Shown: positions 16,251 through 23,992, numbered from the stretch's first letter. The stretch: 27,830 nucleotides of DNA from Leptospira meyeri (GCF_004368965.1 NZ_SORO01000007.1:1-27830), one strand, 5' to 3'. Translations and numbers: made by a program. The notes: generated from the letters alone by a model not told the origin.

Positions 16251-16415
16251 CGTATAACGAACTAGACTTACCGAAGTTCCCTGACCCTGAGTCCCGGAAC
16301 GGGACGTTAGGGACTGGCACGGAGTTTGCGGATGCAAACGAGTGACAGAAAGGGAATTTGCCGTAGGCCGAGCGAGGCCTTGTGCCGAAGCGTAGCGGTA
16401 AGTCGCTGTTATGCG
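16251..16415 (-). repeat. attC-like repeat 13
   Basis: Inner stem ACTTACCG/CGGTAAGT, P3 AAGTTCCCT/AGGGAATTT, arm b GTTTGC/GCAAAC, arm c GCC-GTA-GGC, arm d GGC-CTTGT-GCC. The high-end core GTTATGC contains the stop codon of the C13 gene on the minus strand. Confidence 0.85.
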
Positions 16416-17212
16416 CCGTTTTTCTCTTTTAAAAATAATTTACGAGTAAATATAACGAATATTGAAAATATCGGAAATCTTAAAATTAATTGCCAATCTC
16501 CAAACAAACCATATTTGAGTATGGACAAAGGAAAAAGTCCAAAATTAAGTAAATAAAGCGCTATTAAATCGGTTTTTAAATTTAAACCAATAGCTGGTAT
16601 ATTTAGAAACTGAATGAAAATAAACCATGGTTTTTCACCCTTGAAATTTTTATATATTCCTAATATACCATATAGAGAAACCAAATAAAATAATATTGCT
16701 AAAAAAGTAAAGACAGCAAGATTGAAAGAAAGCTTTGTATCTTTAATTTTCGAAATGTTTAAATCAAAATTTGAAACTTGTTGGATTTCGATTTTATTGA
16801 ATTTAGGTATTTCGTTTTCGAAAGAGTATATATTGATATGTAAAATTGTATATACTGAATTAAAGTCAACAAAGAGGATTGAAAACTCTTCTTCATCGAA
16901 TTTAAGATTTTCTTTTTTTGTAAAAAATCTTTTTTCGTTTAAAACAGCATAAGACTTTGCGTTTTTAATGATTTGATTTACTTTTTCATCAAGATTTTTT
17001 AATATAAAATCGGTTCTTAAATTATCAGTATAATGTTCTTTGTAATCACCAGAGATTAGCTGTTTAATAATATGTATTTTATTCTTAGAATTTATATCAG
17101 TGAAGTTGAAATCTGAAGTATCTGAATAATAGAAATAGATTATTGATCCAGTAAAAATGATCGGATAAAAAATAAAGATAAAAATTAGTATTTTGCTTAG
17201 AATTTTTTTCAT
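16409..17212 (-). CDS. Membrane protein with periplasmic domain (C13)
   Basis: The 267-residue product has an N-terminal span (about 7-28), an outer domain of about 120 residues with no cysteines, and then about three more spans (about 160-185, 195-222, 238-260). No enzyme motif or known family was seen. The stop TAA lies inside the GCATAAC core of repeat 13 (codons GGC GCA TAA), so the last two residues are coded by the repeat edge. The start is about 28 nt from the upstream repeat with a weak AAGAA site. Function unknown. Confidence 0.65.
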   Translation of the reverse strand: MKKILSKILIFIFIFYPIIFTGSIIYFYYSDTSDFNFTDINSKNKIHIIKQLISGDYKEHYTDNLRTDFILKNLDEKVNQIIKNAKSYAVLNEKRFFTKKENLKFDEEEFSILFVDFNSVYTILHINIYSFENEIPKFNKIEIQQVSNFDLNISKIKDTKLSFNLAVFTFLAILFYLVSLYGILGIYKNFKGEKPWFIFIQFLNIPAIGLNLKTDLIALYLLNFGLFPLSILKYGLFGDWQLILRFPIFSIFVIFTRKLFLKEKNGA

Positions 17213-17239
17213 TTGTTTTTCTTATAATTTGAAAAATGA

Positions 17240-17403
17240 CGCATAACGAACTAGTGGAGACGACGTTTCTCGTAGCTGAGCCTCGCAGAGGCGTTAGCGT
17301 CGGCGCGCCTTCTTGCATAGCGAGAAGCGTGACGGAGAGAAATGTGCCGCAGGCCAAGCGAGGCCGTAAGTGCCGAAGCGCAGCGTTTCCATGCTGTTAT
17401 GCG
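17240..17403 (-). repeat. attC-like repeat 14
   Basis: Inner stem TGGAGACG/CGTTTCCA, which covaries with GGGGA/TCCCC and GCGGA/TCCGC of its subfamily. P3 ACGTTTCTC/GAGAAATGT. Arm a GCCTC-GCA-GAGGC, arm c GCC-GCA-GGC, arm d GGC-CGTAAGT-GCC. Confidence 0.85.
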
Positions 17404-17414
17404 TAGTGGCCCGG

Positions 17415-18485
17415 CTATTTAATTGGTTTTTGTATTACTATGTGATCTAAGTCGTTTTTTCCAATTTCGGAAACATTTCTAAAGAAAATTTGATTCTTTA
17501 GAATTTTTAAATTATATTCAATTTTAATTTCTCCGTTCTCAAGATATGCCGGTAACAAATAGAATTTTTTCGACTTAGTTACATTTTCTTTAAAATAGTT
17601 TAAGTATGGTGAATCTTTTTTTGGATTCATTCGATTATATCTGCTAATTATTGCGAATCTGTCGTAATCAAATTCTAATTTTTCAGATTTAAAATATTTC
17701 GCGATATTTTCAATATTTGAACCTATATGTACTGTGTAGCCAGGAAGTTCGCCTTCTATTTCTCCCTCGATTATTGATACTCTAATTTGATCAAATTTAT
17801 CTTCTTCTCCAACTCGAGAAAGCCACTGATAAAATATTTTCCTAGCGGCTACTGGATTGTTAAATAGAATTGCCAATCCAAGAATATCGCCTAGTTCAGG
17901 CTGTGAAAGAACTGAAGTTCCCTTCCAAACGGCTTGATTCCATAGATCAACATCGATAAATGTTGTTAAAAATGTACTTTTTCTTTCTCTCGGTGGTAAT
18001 GAATCAGGATTTCCTATTGGCGGTTTTATCGTAGTTTTTAAGCCACGAAGTCGATCTTTTAATTTTGTTTTTTCTGAATCATTAGATACATTATAAATTG
18101 TTTGACTTTGCAATGGTGTTGGTATGAATTTCTTATCTTCTTCTGAAAAAACAATCGGTATAAACTTATTATTTAGCGATTTTCCGTTATATAAGTGTTG
18201 ATATATAAGTGAAGTTTCCCAAGTAACTCCTCTTCCATAGTCAACATTGTCTGATTTTGGCTTTTTAGAATACTCTTCTGTAGCAGCAACTAAAACAAAA
18301 TCAGATTCTTCAATTTGTCTATCCATCCATCTTGGCCAGCCTTCAGAAGGAGATTCCTCATATTGATCTATAATAGAATCAATTCCTTGAGATCTTAGAT
18401 AGCTAGAAAAATCTAATATTCTGTCTAAAACTATTTGGTTATCATGACTATAGCTGATAAAGGTTTTGTAAATTTTTGGTATCAT
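17415..18485 (-). CDS. SEFIR/TIR-like domain protein (C14)
   Basis: The 356-residue product opens with a SEFIR domain (about 6-152): KTFISYSHDN, then GIDSIIDQYE, then EGWPRWMDRQIEESDFVLV, then GVTWE with Glu90 as the likely NAD-cleaving glutamate. SEFIR and TIR domains in bacterial defence degrade NAD or make a signal from it. The C-terminal half (about 178-356; DLWNQAVWKG, GDILGLAIL, ARKIFYQWL) is a separate soluble domain that may sense infection or bind a ligand. Single-gene cassette; stop about 12 nt before the repeat. bSEFIR single-protein defence systems are known, so a stand-alone abortive-infection role is reasonable but unproven. Confidence 0.78.
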   Translation of the reverse strand: MIPKIYKTFISYSHDNQIVLDRILDFSSYLRSQGIDSIIDQYEESPSEGWPRWMDRQIEESDFVLVAATEEYSKKPKSDNVDYGRGVTWETSLIYQHLYNGKSLNNKFIPIVFSEEDKKFIPTPLQSQTIYNVSNDSEKTKLKDRLRGLKTTIKPPIGNPDSLPPRERKSTFLTTFIDVDLWNQAVWKGTSVLSQPELGDILGLAILFNNPVAARKIFYQWLSRVGEEDKFDQIRVSIIEGEIEGELPGYTVHIGSNIENIAKYFKSEKLEFDYDRFAIISRYNRMNPKKDSPYLNYFKENVTKSKKFYLLPAYLENGEIKIEYNLKILKNQIFFRNVSEIGKNDLDHIVIQKPIK

Positions 18486-18506
18486 AGTAAATTTTGAGGG
18501 ACATTA

Positions 18507-18673
18507 CGCATAACGAACTAGACTTACCGAAGTTGTCCGACCCTGAGTCCCGGAAACGGGACGTTAGGGACTGGCACGTAGCTTGCGTAAGCAAGGCGAG
18601 TGACAGGAGGACAATTTGCCGGAGGCCGAGCGAGGCCTTGTGCCGAAGCGTAGCGGTAAGTCGCTGTTATGCG
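18507..18673 (-). repeat. attC-like repeat 15
   Basis: Inner stem ACTTACCG/CGGTAAGT, P3 AAGTTGTCC/GGACAATTT, arm a GTCCCG-GAAA-CGGGAC, arm c GCC-GGA-GGC, arm d GGC-CTTGT-GCC. Confidence 0.85.
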
Positions 18674-18724
18674 CTGGCCAAGTTGAAAACCAGAATAAAT
18701 TTAAACCACCGCTTGCGCAGTAAT

Positions 18725-19045
18725 TCATTTTTGTTTTATTTTGTATTCTTCATATTTTAATTTAATATACTCTTCGCTCATTATGCCTGTCCTTTTACCA
18801 TCGAAAAGATAATATCTACATGAAAAATTTGTATTATCTGGAATCTCCCCTGTATAAATGTCAATCCCATTAATTAAAATTGTAGGTGATCCTTGAAAGT
18901 TAAGTTTGGCAGCATCTTCAGGACTTTCAATTTCAACAATTTTTACTTCATTAATATTAATAACATTTTTTTTTATTAGTGTTTTTAGATTATTTAAAGT
19001 AGTACTTGCATTTGGACAATCATTAAAATATTGAAACTCAATCAT
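18725..19045 (-). CDS. Thioredoxin-fold protein with a single Cys-Pro motif (C15)
   Basis: The 106-residue product reads MIEFQYFNDCPN, then a helix, a strand KIVEIESPEDA, then FQGSPTILINGIDIYTG. This is a thioredoxin fold with Cys10-Pro11 at the first helix and the conserved SPT turn that supplies the cis-proline. The usual second cysteine is missing (CPNA instead of CxxC), so it is not a standard disulfide oxidase; proteins of this shape occur near mercury or arsenic genes, but nothing of the kind is nearby. Cys81 could serve as a resolving residue. About 200 bp lie upstream, with a short frame ending in a coupled TGA/ATG arrangement that might be the tail of a lost partner gene. Confidence 0.7.
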   Translation of the reverse strand: MIEFQYFNDCPNASTTLNNLKTLIKKNVININEVKIVEIESPEDAAKLNFQGSPTILINGIDIYTGEIPDNTNFSCRYYLFDGKRTGIMSEEYIKLKYEEYKIKQK

Positions 19046-19244
19046 CTAAAATACCATCACTAATAAAATTTTGAAATCGGCTTTCTGCTTTGTATTCATC
19101 ACGATAATAAACCTATATTAATATTTAGACTATATCAAAACCGAGAGATTGACAATTCATATAATAGTAATTTCTCCAGATTTAACTCATAATTGCTAAT
19201 TCGAAGTTTGAAATTCTTATAATTAAAAGTATCAACTAGGCTTG

Positions 19245-19411
19245 CGCATAACGAACTAGACTAACCGACGTAGGCTGGCCCTGAGTCCCCAGAGGGGACG
19301 TTAGGGATTGGCACGAGGCTTGCGTAAGCAAGAGGAGTGACAAAAGCCTATGTGTCGCAGACCGAACGAGGGCGCAAGTCCCGAAGTGAAGCGGTTAGTT
19401 GCTGTTATGCG
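19245..19411 (-). repeat. attC-like repeat 16
   Basis: Inner stem ACTAACCG/CGGTTAGT, a compensatory change from CTTACCG/CGGTAAG. P3 ACGTAGGCT/AGCCTATGT. Arm b TTGGCAC/GTGACAA, where others have CTGGCAC/GTGACAG, again paired. Arm a GTCCCC-AGA-GGGGAC, arm c GTC-GCA-GAC, arm d GGG-CGCAAGT-CCC. Confidence 0.85.
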
Positions 19412-19426
19412 AAGTAAAACATTTTT

Positions 19427-20068
19427 TTAATTAATTTTATTCTTAATTTTTAGTAGAGCTTTATATTTGTTAGCAGTAAATATAAAAACATCTTCATTTG
19501 AAAAAGTTTCAAGATTAGTTTTATTCGAATATGGAATTCGTTCGAGAAAAGAAAGGAAATCAGTTTTGCAAGAATCTGAGTCCACCCATGTTTTATTTTC
19601 CGATTTTAAACAATCGTGTCTTAACTTGCAAGCTTGATCGAGTGAGATATCATCGATAGGACATTTTGGATATATATTGAAATTTGTTTCATTTCTACAA
19701 TAACAACCATAGTTAATACTTTTGAATGTATTTTTCCATTCTTCTTCAAATATTTTCCTACGATCTGGATTTTTTATTTCCTCTTCAATTTTTTCTTTCA
19801 AAATTATGTTATTATCACAAAAAACTGGATCATCTAAACAAATTTTGAGCAAATCTTCATTGTTGTTAATTTTAGTTAAACGATTTTCTTCGAATTCTTT
19901 CTTATTACTTTCTTGAGCTTTTCTCTTTTCAATTTTCGAAACTAATTGTTGGTGTTCCTTTCTTTCTATTTCTTTGATTTTTTGTTCTTCTTTGAAATCC
20001 GGATTCACGAGATAGAGAATCCAATAAAAGAAATGTCCGATAGCTTCAAATACAGTTAATGGATTCAT
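19427..20068 (-). CDS. Membrane-anchored phospholipase-A2-like protein (C16)
   Basis: The 213-residue product has a hydrophobic N-terminal segment (about 8-22), a highly charged coiled-coil-like stretch (25-115), and then a cysteine-rich domain: YGCYC (120-124), CPIDD (136-140), LDQACKLRHDC (143-153). This follows the phospholipase A2 pattern Y-G-C-Y-C ... D-x-x-C-x-x-H-D, with His151-Asp152 as the catalytic dyad. The glycine-rich calcium loop after CYC is replaced by RNETNF, so calcium binding may be altered. Orientation of the anchor is not certain. It could act on the cell's own membrane as a defence effector or on other lipids; both are inference. Start close to repeat 17, no clear RBS. 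Confidence 0.6.
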   Translation of the reverse strand: MNPLTVFEAIGHFFYWILYLVNPDFKEEQKIKEIERKEHQQLVSKIEKRKAQESNKKEFEENRLTKINNNEDLLKICLDDPVFCDNNIILKEKIEEEIKNPDRRKIFEEEWKNTFKSINYGCYCRNETNFNIYPKCPIDDISLDQACKLRHDCLKSENKTWVDSDSCKTDFLSFLERIPYSNKTNLETFSNEDVFIFTANKYKALLKIKNKIN

Positions 20069-20095
20069 TAATTTTAAATTTATTTTGTTTTATTT

Positions 20096-20257
20096 CGCAT
20101 AACGAACTAGGGGAGACGACGTTCCTCGTAGCTGAGCCTCTTAGAGGCGTTAGCGTCGGCGCGCCTTCTTGCGGAGCGAGAAGCGTGACGGAGAGGAATG
20201 TGCCGCAGGCCAAGCGAGGCCTCGTGCCGAAGCGAAGCGTTTCCCCGCTGTTATACG
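20096..20257 (-). repeat. attC-like repeat 17
   Basis: Inner stem GGGGAGACG/CGTTTCCCC, P3 ACGTTCCTC/GAGGAATGT, arm a GCCTC-TTA-GAGGC, arm c GCC-GCA-GGC, arm d GGC-CTCGT-GCC. Confidence 0.85.
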
Positions 20258-20634
20258 CAGTATCCAATGTGAAAGGAAAAAGTAATTAAAAAAAAATTTA
20301 GCAAAATTTCGTATTCTTTCATTTTTTCTTCCTAAAGTTTATGTTTTCGAATCTTTTATAAATTATAAAACAGAATCGTAATTACATTATGTAAAAAAAA
20401 GAGTCGCCGTCCAAAAATAAATTCTTATTTAAGATAAATCCAAGAGCTCTTCATTTCTTTCTTCAGTTCATCTTTTCTCTTAATTCTTATTTCTTAAGGT
20501 GAAAATTTTGATTAAGGGATTATAATTACTCAACGGAACTGCGATAGAAGTTTTCTAATGCAAAGGTAAACTTTAAAAATAGAACATCAACGCGATTACT
20601 TGAGAAGTATCTCTTAATCACTTTTTGGATATTG
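20258..20634. other. Cassette C17 without a clear ORF
   Basis: About 375 bp between repeats 17 and 18 hold no frame longer than about 31 codons. The only one in gene position is a GTG-start minus-strand frame at 20526-20621 (VIKRYFSSNRVDVLF...), which lacks a ribosome binding site. The cassette ends still match each other (GTTATACGCA then A or G, then TATCCAA), so it is a proper cassette unit. ORF-less cassettes in integrons can carry promoters or small RNAs; no hairpin with a T-run was obvious here. Confidence 0.6.
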
Positions 20635-20797
20635 CGTATAACGAACTAGACTTACCGAAGTTCCCTGACCCTGAGTCCTGAAGGGACGTTAGGGACTGGC
20701 ACGTAGCTTGCGTATGCAAGCGAGTGACAGAAAGGGAATTTGCCGCAGGCCGAGCGAGGGCTTGTCCCGAAGCGTAGCGGTAAGTCGCTGTTATGCG
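20635..20797 (-). repeat. attC-like repeat 18
   Basis: Inner stem ACTTACCG/CGGTAAGT, P3 AAGTTCCCT/AGGGAATTT, arm a GTCC-TGAA-GGGAC (one unpaired base), arm c GCC-GCA-GGC, arm d GGG-CTTGT-CCC. Confidence 0.85.
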
Positions 20798-20817
20798 TAG
20801 TTGACCATTTATAAAAT

Positions 20818-21207
20818 TTATTTTTTTATTAGATTACTAGCCCAATTAAAAACAAGTTCAGCTAATTCAATGGCCTTTTCATATTCAGCATTAAGAATTT
20901 CTTCATAATCACCGGGATATCTAGTAGAGACTGCATAATCTGTTAAAATTGCAAGTTCATCAAAGAAACTAGGTTTTTCAATTCGATCAGGCAATGAAAG
21001 CATTAGAGTTTTAATATTGTGAGTAAATAGAAATTCTACATTCTCTTTTATCAAAACAGCTTTTAAAGATTTTTCAGCAGTTTGTTGAGCATGAAAACAA
21101 AGTTGATTTAGTAAAATATCATTTTTATCCCCAAGTTTAGCCAGGAGTAAATCGCTTTTTGCATGAATAAGCCAAGCTTCTGGAGAACCTGGGTCATCAT
21201 GCAGCAT
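20818..21207 (-). CDS. HEPN-domain protein of a HEPN/MNT pair (C18)
   Basis: The 129-residue product matches HEPN proteins: SPEAWLIHAKSDLLLAK at the N-terminus, CFHAQQTAEKSLKA (37-50), FTHNIKTL (61-68) and STRYPGDYEE (94-103). In toxin-type HEPN proteins an R-x4-6-H motif cuts RNA; here R96 is followed by YPGDY without the histidine, a known variant group whose nuclease activity is doubtful. It overlaps the nucleotidyltransferase gene by 11 nt and is translated second. In HepT/MntA-like systems the transferase modifies and silences the HEPN partner. Family call strong; toxin role inferred. Confidence 0.82.
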   Translation of the reverse strand: MLHDDPGSPEAWLIHAKSDLLLAKLGDKNDILLNQLCFHAQQTAEKSLKAVLIKENVEFLFTHNIKTLMLSLPDRIEKPSFFDELAILTDYAVSTRYPGDYEEILNAEYEKAIELAELVFNWASNLIKK

Positions 21208-21505
21208 AGAGTTCTAAACCATCTTTAAGTGCATGAAAATAAATTAAATGTCGGATATTAGAATATTTTTCGAGAGTTTCGGGAGTAGCGACAACAATGT
21301 CAAATGAGATTTTGATATTACCTATATTTTTATAAAGATATTGTGCAATTTCCCTTTTATTAGTGCCGTCAGGCATAATGATTAGAAGATCATAATCACT
21401 ATTCTTTCCTGCCGTTTTAGTTGCTCTTGATCCAAAAAGGATAATTTTCAATGGATTTACGAGAGAAATGATCTGGGTTTTTAAAATTTCTAGCTCTTTT
21501 TCCAT
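21197..21505 (-). CDS. Minimal nucleotidyltransferase (MNT) of a HEPN/MNT pair (C18)
   Basis: From the ATG at 21505 the product is 102 residues: LFGSRATKTAGKNSDYDLLI carries the G-S-x10-D-x-D motif (Gly25, Ser26, Asp37, Asp39), and Asp69 in ISFDIVVA supplies the third metal ligand. This is the complete catalytic set of MNT antitoxins that attach AMP to HEPN toxins. A frame start six codons upstream (21523) is also possible. I prefer 21505 because it matches family length and lies about 10 nt after a possible -10 box. The end overlaps the HEPN gene by 11 nt. Confidence 0.82.
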   Translation of the reverse strand: MEKELEILKTQIISLVNPLKIILFGSRATKTAGKNSDYDLLIIMPDGTNKREIAQYLYKNIGNIKISFDIVVATPETLEKYSNIRHLIYFHALKDGLELYAA

Positions 21506-21580
21506 AGGCATAAGATATGGCAATTTATGAAAAAATCAAGCAAGAATAAGTGATTAAAATAGGCTTATTTCACTAATTAA
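21506..21580 (-). promoter_or_regulatory. Possible promoter and inverted repeat for the HEPN/MNT operon
   Basis: On the minus strand TTGATT and TATCTT lie 16 nt apart, with the -10 box about 10 nt before the ATG at 21505, which would give a leaderless message. Upstream, AGTG (49-52 of 215xx) and CACT (71-74) enclose AAATA-GGCT-TATTT, an imperfect inverted repeat at 21549-21574 that could be an operator. AT-rich sequence makes such matches common. Confidence 0.3.
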
Positions 21581-21625
21581 ATTCAAGGTCTTATTCATGT
21601 CCTGAGGCATTCCTTTGGTCAATTA

Positions 21626-21790
21626 CGCATAACGAACTAGGGGAGACGACGTTGTCCGTAGCCGAGCTTACGAAGTAGGCGTTGGCGTCGGCGCGCCTTC
21701 TTGCGGAGCGAGAAGCGTGACGGAGGACAATGTGTCGTAGACCGAGCAAGGGCGAAGTCCCGCAGCGAAGTGGTTAGCGGAAGTTATACG
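21626..21790 (-). repeat. attC-like repeat 19, inner stem broken
   Basis: The left half has GGGGAGACG as in subfamily two, but the right half reads AGTGGTTAGCGGAA instead of CGTTTCCCCGCT, so the L-type stem cannot form. P3 (ACGTTGTCC/GGACAATGT), arm a (GCTTAC-GAA-GTAGGC), arm c (GTC-GTA-GAC) and arm d (GGG-CGAAGT-CCC) remain. The core boxes are intact. Confidence 0.8.
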
Positions 21791-21803
21791 AAGTCCGCTA
21801 TTT

Positions 21804-22490
21804 TTAAGAGAGTATTTCTCCAAATGTATATGCGTTTGCAATAGAAAGAATGGAGATGCAAGCAAAAAGAACAATTAAGCATAGGCTAATTAAAGCTGAA
21901 AAAAAATAATGAAAAATCTTTGAAATTGGAACTTTATATAAAAAATAGAATATAAAACAATGAATAAATGCGCTTAGTAATAATATACTTAGAATGATTG
22001 AATAGAATGTATTTTCGTTATGAAAAATAAAAACTATAATTAATATAGAAAACAAAAAAATAGATCCGATTGAATATTCTACAATGCAGATCCAAAGCGG
22101 ATTATTCAGGATTCGCATAAATTTGCCTCTTGTAAAGGATTGGAAAAGCGGTAAGAATAGTGCAAAAAGATTTAAACTAATAGCGGTGTAATATTCTTTA
22201 AAATTTTGATTTATCCAACTGAATATTGGATTTTTAATTTTATCGCAAGTTAATGAATTTGCAATTTTTCCTTTCATTAATTTGTAAATGCATGTATCTG
22301 GATATATTAAATCGAAATCAAATATTGATATTAAAACAGGCAATAGTACAGAAATTAATCCAATTGAACCAAAAAATAGCAAAGTATTTTTTACAAACAA
22401 TTCGCTCTTTAGTTTTAGTAGAATGAGAATTACTAGCTGTATAAGGATAGAGAAGGAAACTATTTTAATTATTAGTAATTCTAAATTCAT
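21804..22490 (-). CDS. Polytopic membrane protein (C19)
   Basis: The 228-residue product has about six hydrophobic segments (roughly 5-25, 36-58, 97-115, 130-155, 160-182, 190-220). The loop after the second span includes two cysteines (CIYKLMKGKIANSLTC) that could form a disulfide outside the cell. No transporter or enzyme motif was recognised. It is the only gene of the cassette, with start about 14 nt from the upstream repeat and stop about 14 nt from the downstream one. It resembles the C3 and C13 products only in being hydrophobic. Function unknown. Confidence 0.65.
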   Translation of the reverse strand: MNLELLIIKIVSFSILIQLVILILLKLKSELFVKNTLLFFGSIGLISVLLPVLISIFDFDLIYPDTCIYKLMKGKIANSLTCDKIKNPIFSWINQNFKEYYTAISLNLFALFLPLFQSFTRGKFMRILNNPLWICIVEYSIGSIFLFSILIIVFIFHNENTFYSIILSILLLSAFIHCFIFYFLYKVPISKIFHYFFSALISLCLIVLFACISILSIANAYTFGEILS

Positions 22491-22503
22491 TTTTTGCGGA
22501 TTT

Positions 22504-22667
22504 CGTATAACGAACTAGGGGAGACGACGTTGTCCGTAGCTGAGCCTCGTAGAGGCGTTAGCGTCGGCACGTCTTCTTGCGGAGCGAGAAGCGTGACGGA
22601 GGACAATGTGTCGTAGACCGAGCAAGGCCGTAAGTGCCGCAGCGAAGCGTTTCCCCGCTGTTATGCG
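22504..22667 (-). repeat. attC-like repeat 20
   Basis: Inner stem GGGGAGACG/CGTTTCCCC, P3 ACGTTGTCC/GGACAATGT, arm a GCCTC-GTA-GAGGC, arm c GTC-GTA-GAC, arm d GGC..GCC. Closest to repeats 7 and 8. Confidence 0.85.
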
Positions 22668-22671
22668 AAGC

Positions 22672-23319
22672 TTAATTGTAAATAATTTCAAGATTTTTGA
22701 TTAAATTGTGCAAATTTATTTTGTTTGGTTTTAGGCGTATCGAGATGATTTCTGAATTTGTAGGAATTATTGTAATTCCGTTTTCATGTGTTATAAAATA
22801 ATGACCTGATTTTTTAAAGACTTTCGTATTTTCTGATCGATTAGCATCTATAAATAGAGATTCTATATTTCTTAGAATTTTGTAATTTTCGAATGAATTT
22901 AAAATATTTAGAGGATTAATCTCTGAAACGGAAATATTCAACGTTTTTAAAATATTGCTTTCACATGGTTCGTCTGATTTACAAATGAAATTGAAATTTT
23001 TTCGGATATAGATTTCCGTATCTTCATGTTTGCAAATATTGTAGATTGTAAATGGCGAGTTATCTTTTTTATTACATTCAATGTTCTGAATTTCGCATTG
23101 GTATTCAGAACATAATAGCCGTAAAGGGTTTTGACTTCTAAAATTCAAATCAATTTCTGTTACCTTTATATTAGGATTTCTGTATAACAATGCTTTGTTA
23201 TTTGTCAGTAATTCTTTTTTATCGTAAATCATGCTGTAGATTGAATGAATTATGGAGAAGATAAAGCATACAAAGATAATGGCTAAATATTCCAAAAGGT
23301 ATTTCCAAATTTTTTTCAT
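22672..23319 (-). CDS. Single-span envelope protein, second of a tandem pair (C20)
   Basis: The 215-residue product has an N-terminal membrane anchor (about 8-30) and an outer domain of about 185 residues with cysteines in LLCSEYQCEIQNIEC and CKSDEPC. It shares layout and some local sequence with the gene before it: ALLYRNPNIKV against EIVYKNPALNA, and ENGITIIP against EDGILFII. I infer a diverged tandem duplication. Start and stop of the pair overlap (ATGA, 23316-23319), so they are co-translated and may form a heteromer. No known family. Confidence 0.65.
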   Translation of the reverse strand: MKKIWKYLLEYLAIIFVCFIFSIIHSIYSMIYDKKELLTNNKALLYRNPNIKVTEIDLNFRSQNPLRLLCSEYQCEIQNIECNKKDNSPFTIYNICKHEDTEIYIRKNFNFICKSDEPCESNILKTLNISVSEINPLNILNSFENYKILRNIESLFIDANRSENTKVFKKSGHYFITHENGITIIPTNSEIISIRLKPNKINLHNLIKNLEIIYN

Positions 23320-23969
23320 AGTTTCTTTATTTTAGCAAATTGCTGTTCAAAATCGTATTCGGGATAACAACTGCTAATTGAAAGATTGTCCATTAGATCT
23401 TCATTCAAATTTGAGTAGATTATGAATAGGATTCCATCTTCTGTCAGTATCGACGTAGATTTTTCACCATAGAATTCAATGCGGTCAACTCTATTTACTA
23501 TTTTAATTAAATTCGATGCACCTATAATCGAGAGCAAATGTTTTTTACCAAATTTTTTATATATATCGGAAGAATAATTATTTAAATCGAAGAATGGAGT
23601 TTCAATATTGTCCGATAATATGTTCGTTATATTTTCAACGCACGATAAGCTTTCGTTGTAGTAACCTTTAGCAAGGTTTTTTAGTAAAAAGCATTTTGGA
23701 TATCTTGTTTTAATTTGTAGCTTTCTTTCGCTCGTTGCTAAGTTTGAATTGTCGTGTAGATTTATTATATCGAAATCTCCGTCATTACAGATAAGATTGA
23801 TTTTAGCATTCAAAGCTGGATTTTTATAAACGATTTCAACGTTCTCAATATTCATAGCTGGTGTGCTATCAAATATATGGGATAGGTAAAAGTATGTTAT
23901 ATAAAGTATAAAAAATCCTAAAATCATAAATATAAGTGTAAAGATTGTATAATATTTAATTCTTTCCAT
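23316..23969 (-). CDS. Single-span envelope protein, first of a tandem pair (C20)
   Basis: The 217-residue product has an anchor near 8-30 and an outer domain containing IVYKNPALNAKINLIC, several cysteines (for example ICNDG, SCVEN, SSCYPEY), and a C-terminal EDGILFIIYSNLN. It overlaps the downstream related gene by 4 nt. The start lies about 24 nt from repeat 21 without a standard RBS. A two-component surface or periplasmic complex is a reasonable guess. The function is not visible in the sequence. Confidence 0.65.
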   Translation of the reverse strand: MERIKYYTIFTLIFMILGFFILYITYFYLSHIFDSTPAMNIENVEIVYKNPALNAKINLICNDGDFDIINLHDNSNLATSERKLQIKTRYPKCFLLKNLAKGYYNESLSCVENITNILSDNIETPFFDLNNYSSDIYKKFGKKHLLSIIGASNLIKIVNRVDRIEFYGEKSTSILTEDGILFIIYSNLNEDLMDNLSISSCYPEYDFEQQFAKIKKL

Positions 23970-23992
23970 AAAGGTTCCAATTAATTAAGTTT

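Noticed and set aside
16218..16337. N-terminal extension of the C12 membrane protein
   Set aside because: Forty residues read through repeat 13; the ATG at 16217 has an AAGGA site.
19038..19112. Tail of a lost gene (24 codons) coupled to the thioredoxin-fold gene
   Set aside because: The peptide YYRDEYKAESRFQNFISDG looks natural and ends at an overlapping stop/start, but it is too short to claim.
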